Shown here: in pieces, positions 6,283 to 7,491 of the stretch
How positions within the stretch are numbered: the first letter of the stretch is position 1
Layout of the letters: every line of letters begins with the position of its first letter
Made by a program: the position numbers and the translations under genes
Notes under the pieces: generated by a model
Databases searched by the model: none
Seen by the model: only the letters and a program-made list of their open reading frames with translations
What the model was told of the DNA's origin: nothing
NCBI GenBank assembly: GCA_964651495.1
Contig: CAZYWP010000139.1
Coordinates: forward strand, 1 to 7,491
DNA length: 7,491 bases
Direction: 5' to 3'
DNA from: CAZNVB01 sp964651495
GTDB lineage: Bacteria > Acidobacteriota > Aminicenantia > Aminicenantales > UBA8522

Positions 6283-6312
6283 TTGACCCCCGGGTTTCCC
6301 CTGTGATATAAG
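6283..6312 (+). promoter_or_regulatory. Sigma-70-type promoter for the rhamnosidase-like gene
   Basis: TTGACC (6283-6288), an 18-bp spacer and TATAAG (6307-6312), with TG one base before the -10 (TGATATAAG). Expected start is near 6319, giving a leader of about 70 nt before the ATG at 6390. An inverted repeat TCCCCT/AGGGGA (6297-6302 and 6311-6316) brackets the -10 and could be an operator. Confidence 0.55.
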
Positions 6313-6389
6313 GGGAGCCTGTTAAAACCAAGCATCCGCAGCGATGACTCTCTCCGTTTCAAACCAGGCCGTAGGGAAGGGGAATCGTC

Positions 6390-7491
6390 ATGAAAAGACG
6401 CGAGTTCATTAAATCATCGACCGTGGCCGGAGGATCCATCGCTCTAATCGGAAAACCAGGCCCTAACCCGGGGCCTGGATCGTCCTCTATGATCGAAGAT
6501 GTGGTCCCGGAGCCCCCCGCCAGACGAAGGCTTCCCGACCTCGAGCCGGCCCGCTGGATCTGGTACCCGTCGGGGCGCTGTCTGCCCAACACGTTCGTGC
6601 TGTTCCGGCGCGAACTCCCCCTGGAGGGAAAGCCCAAGCACGCTACCGGCTGGATCAGCGCCGAGAGCCGGTACAAGCTCGAGGTCAACGGTCGCCGGGT
6701 CCAGTGGGGGCCGGCGCCGGCCGACCCGAGATGGCCCGAGGCCGACCCGCTGGATTTGACTGCCGCGTTGGATGCTGGCCGCAACGTCATCGGCGTCACC
6801 GTCCTTTACTACGGCCACGGCGACGGGACGGCACCGTTCGGCAAGCCCGGGTTCCTGTTCTGGCTCGAGGTCGAGTCCGGGGACGGGAATATCGTCAAGG
6901 TCGTCTCCGATTCGCTCTGGAGAGCCCACCTGGCGCGGGCCTGGCGTCCGGGTCAATACAAACGCTGGTATCTCCGCGCCCTGCAGGAAGAGTTCGATGC
7001 TAACCTCTACCCTTATGGATGGACGACGCCGAATTTTCGGCCGGACGAGCAATGGATCGAAGCCATGCCGCTCGAGGGTTCGCCGAACAGGCCGGCCTTA
7101 TCCACGAACTACTACGAGTACGTGAACGACCTCCTGGAGAGCCCGCCGGAGGCGGAGCTCCGGCCGCGGAGCATCCCCCTGCTCGAGGAAAGCCTGGTCC
7201 CGGTCAGACGCCTGGCCGAGTCGACGTGGCTCGAGTGGCGCCGGACGCCCCAGGAATATTTCGAAGTCCGCCCCCCCAACGCCTTCACGGCGACCCGCGC
7301 CGCCAGCGCCGCCGAGACCGCGCCGGGCCAATGGCAGCTCATCATGAACGGCCAGCGCGCCGCCGTCCTGACTTTCGAGCTCGAGGAGCAAGTGGTGGGG
7401 TGGCCGTATTTCACCATCGAAGCCCCGGCGGGGACGACCGTCGAGCTTCTCGTCCACGAGGCCCACGAGGTCGGCGGCCCTCCCCTTCTCA
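6390..7491 (+). CDS. Tat-exported alpha-L-rhamnosidase-like glycosidase, N-terminal part (cut by window edge)
   Basis: 367 residues visible, open to the right edge. The start ATG has AGGGG (6378-6382) 7 nt upstream. The N-terminus MKRREFIKSSTVAGGSIAL is a twin-arginine signal (KRREFIK plus a weakly hydrophobic stretch), followed by a Pro/Gly spacer. Residues 53-162 resemble the first beta-sandwich of GH78-type rhamnosidases: ARWIWYP, GWISAESRYKLEVNG, WGPAPADPRW, DPLDLTAALDAGRNVIGV. A second beta domain follows, and about 340-357 (YFTIEAPAGTTVELLVHEAH) matches the start of the Bac_rhamnosid module. The alpha/alpha-barrel with the catalytic acids would lie beyond the window, so activity cannot be judged. 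The family role is removal of L-rhamnose from plant or microbial glycans. Base composition is higher in GC than in the other genes, with heavy CTC and GAG use. Another GH78-like beta-sandwich enzyme is possible. Confidence 0.68.
   Translation, partial: MKRREFIKSSTVAGGSIALIGKPGPNPGPGSSSMIEDVVPEPPARRRLPDLEPARWIWYPSGRCLPNTFVLFRRELPLEGKPKHATGWISAESRYKLEVNGRRVQWGPAPADPRWPEADPLDLTAALDAGRNVIGVTVLYYGHGDGTAPFGKPGFLFWLEVESGDGNIVKVVSDSLWRAHLARAWRPGQYKRWYLRALQEEFDANLYPYGWTTPNFRPDEQWIEAMPLEGSPNRPALSTNYYEYVNDLLESPPEAELRPRSIPLLEESLVPVRRLAESTWLEWRRTPQEYFEVRPPNAFTATRAASAAETAPGQWQLIMNGQRAAVLTFELEEQVVGWPYFTIEAPAGTTVELLVHEAHEVGGPPLL

Larger units (their letters stand above)
5933..6389. other. 457-bp divergent intergenic region
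   Basis: No gene is seen here; short reading frames across it lack ribosome sites and run through the inverted repeat. From left to right it holds the CHAT gene leader, a minus-strand promoter (6025-6053), a composite inverted repeat (6084-6235), a 16-bp palindrome (6236-6251), a plus-strand promoter (6283-6312) with an inverted repeat across its -10, and the rhamnosidase leader with its ribosome site at 6378-6382. Confidence 0.7.

Noticed and set aside
5892..6306. Overlapping short plus-strand frames in the intergenic region
   Set aside because: They start inside the CHAT gene or its leader, have no ribosome site and read through the inverted repeat into low-complexity Pro-rich translation.
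6444..7052. Minus-strand 202-residue open frame
   Set aside because: It is antisense to the rhamnosidase-like gene in GC-rich DNA where stop codons are rare; the plus-strand reading has a Tat signal, ribosome site, promoter and family motifs.

Overview
The window looks like chromosomal DNA from a Gram-negative-type, soil- or sediment-like bacterium. The mix of an ECF sigma/anti-sigma pair, a secreted TPR-CHAT protein, small exported proteins of no recognised family and a Tat-exported alpha-L-rhamnosidase-like enzyme recalls Acidobacteriota or Candidatus Aminicenantes. That placement is an inference from gene style; nothing here proves it. No tRNA, rRNA, CRISPR array, transposase or integrase was found.

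Layout. Positions 1-961 hold two minus-strand genes for small exported proteins, 45 bp apart and probably co-transcribed. The downstream one is cut by the window edge. The upstream one ends in a tail with six cysteines in mirror-symmetric spacing. Positions 962-1076 are a divergent promoter region. On its plus side lie an ECF-type sigma factor (1077-1688) and, 24 bp later, its membrane anti-sigma partner with a zinc-binding ZAS motif (1713-2486). Only 17 bp further on, converging from the other strand, ends a 1142-residue protein with a signal peptide, a long 40-residue-period TPR array and a C-terminal CHAT cysteine-protease domain with an intact His/Cys dyad (2504-5932). Positions 5933-6389 are a 457-bp divergent intergenic region with one good sigma-70-type promoter for each flanking gene, a 152-bp composite inverted repeat between them and two smaller palindromes. 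From 6390 to the right edge runs the N-terminal part of a rhamnosidase-like glycosidase.

How the genes may work together. Sigma and anti-sigma form a standard envelope-signal switch. The minus-strand gene for the cysteine-tailed protein, divergent from the sigma gene, carries an ECF-like promoter (GAACC, 16 bp, CTGTC), so it could be the local target. The CHAT protein appears to be exported and would share the compartment with the anti-sigma outer domain and the two small exported proteins. A working hypothesis is an envelope module in which a TPR-scaffolded protease senses or processes something and the ECF switch controls small exported proteins. Only the domains and gene positions are seen; the wiring is inference. 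The rhamnosidase gene is more GC-rich, has its own promoter and probably belongs to a separate carbohydrate locus.
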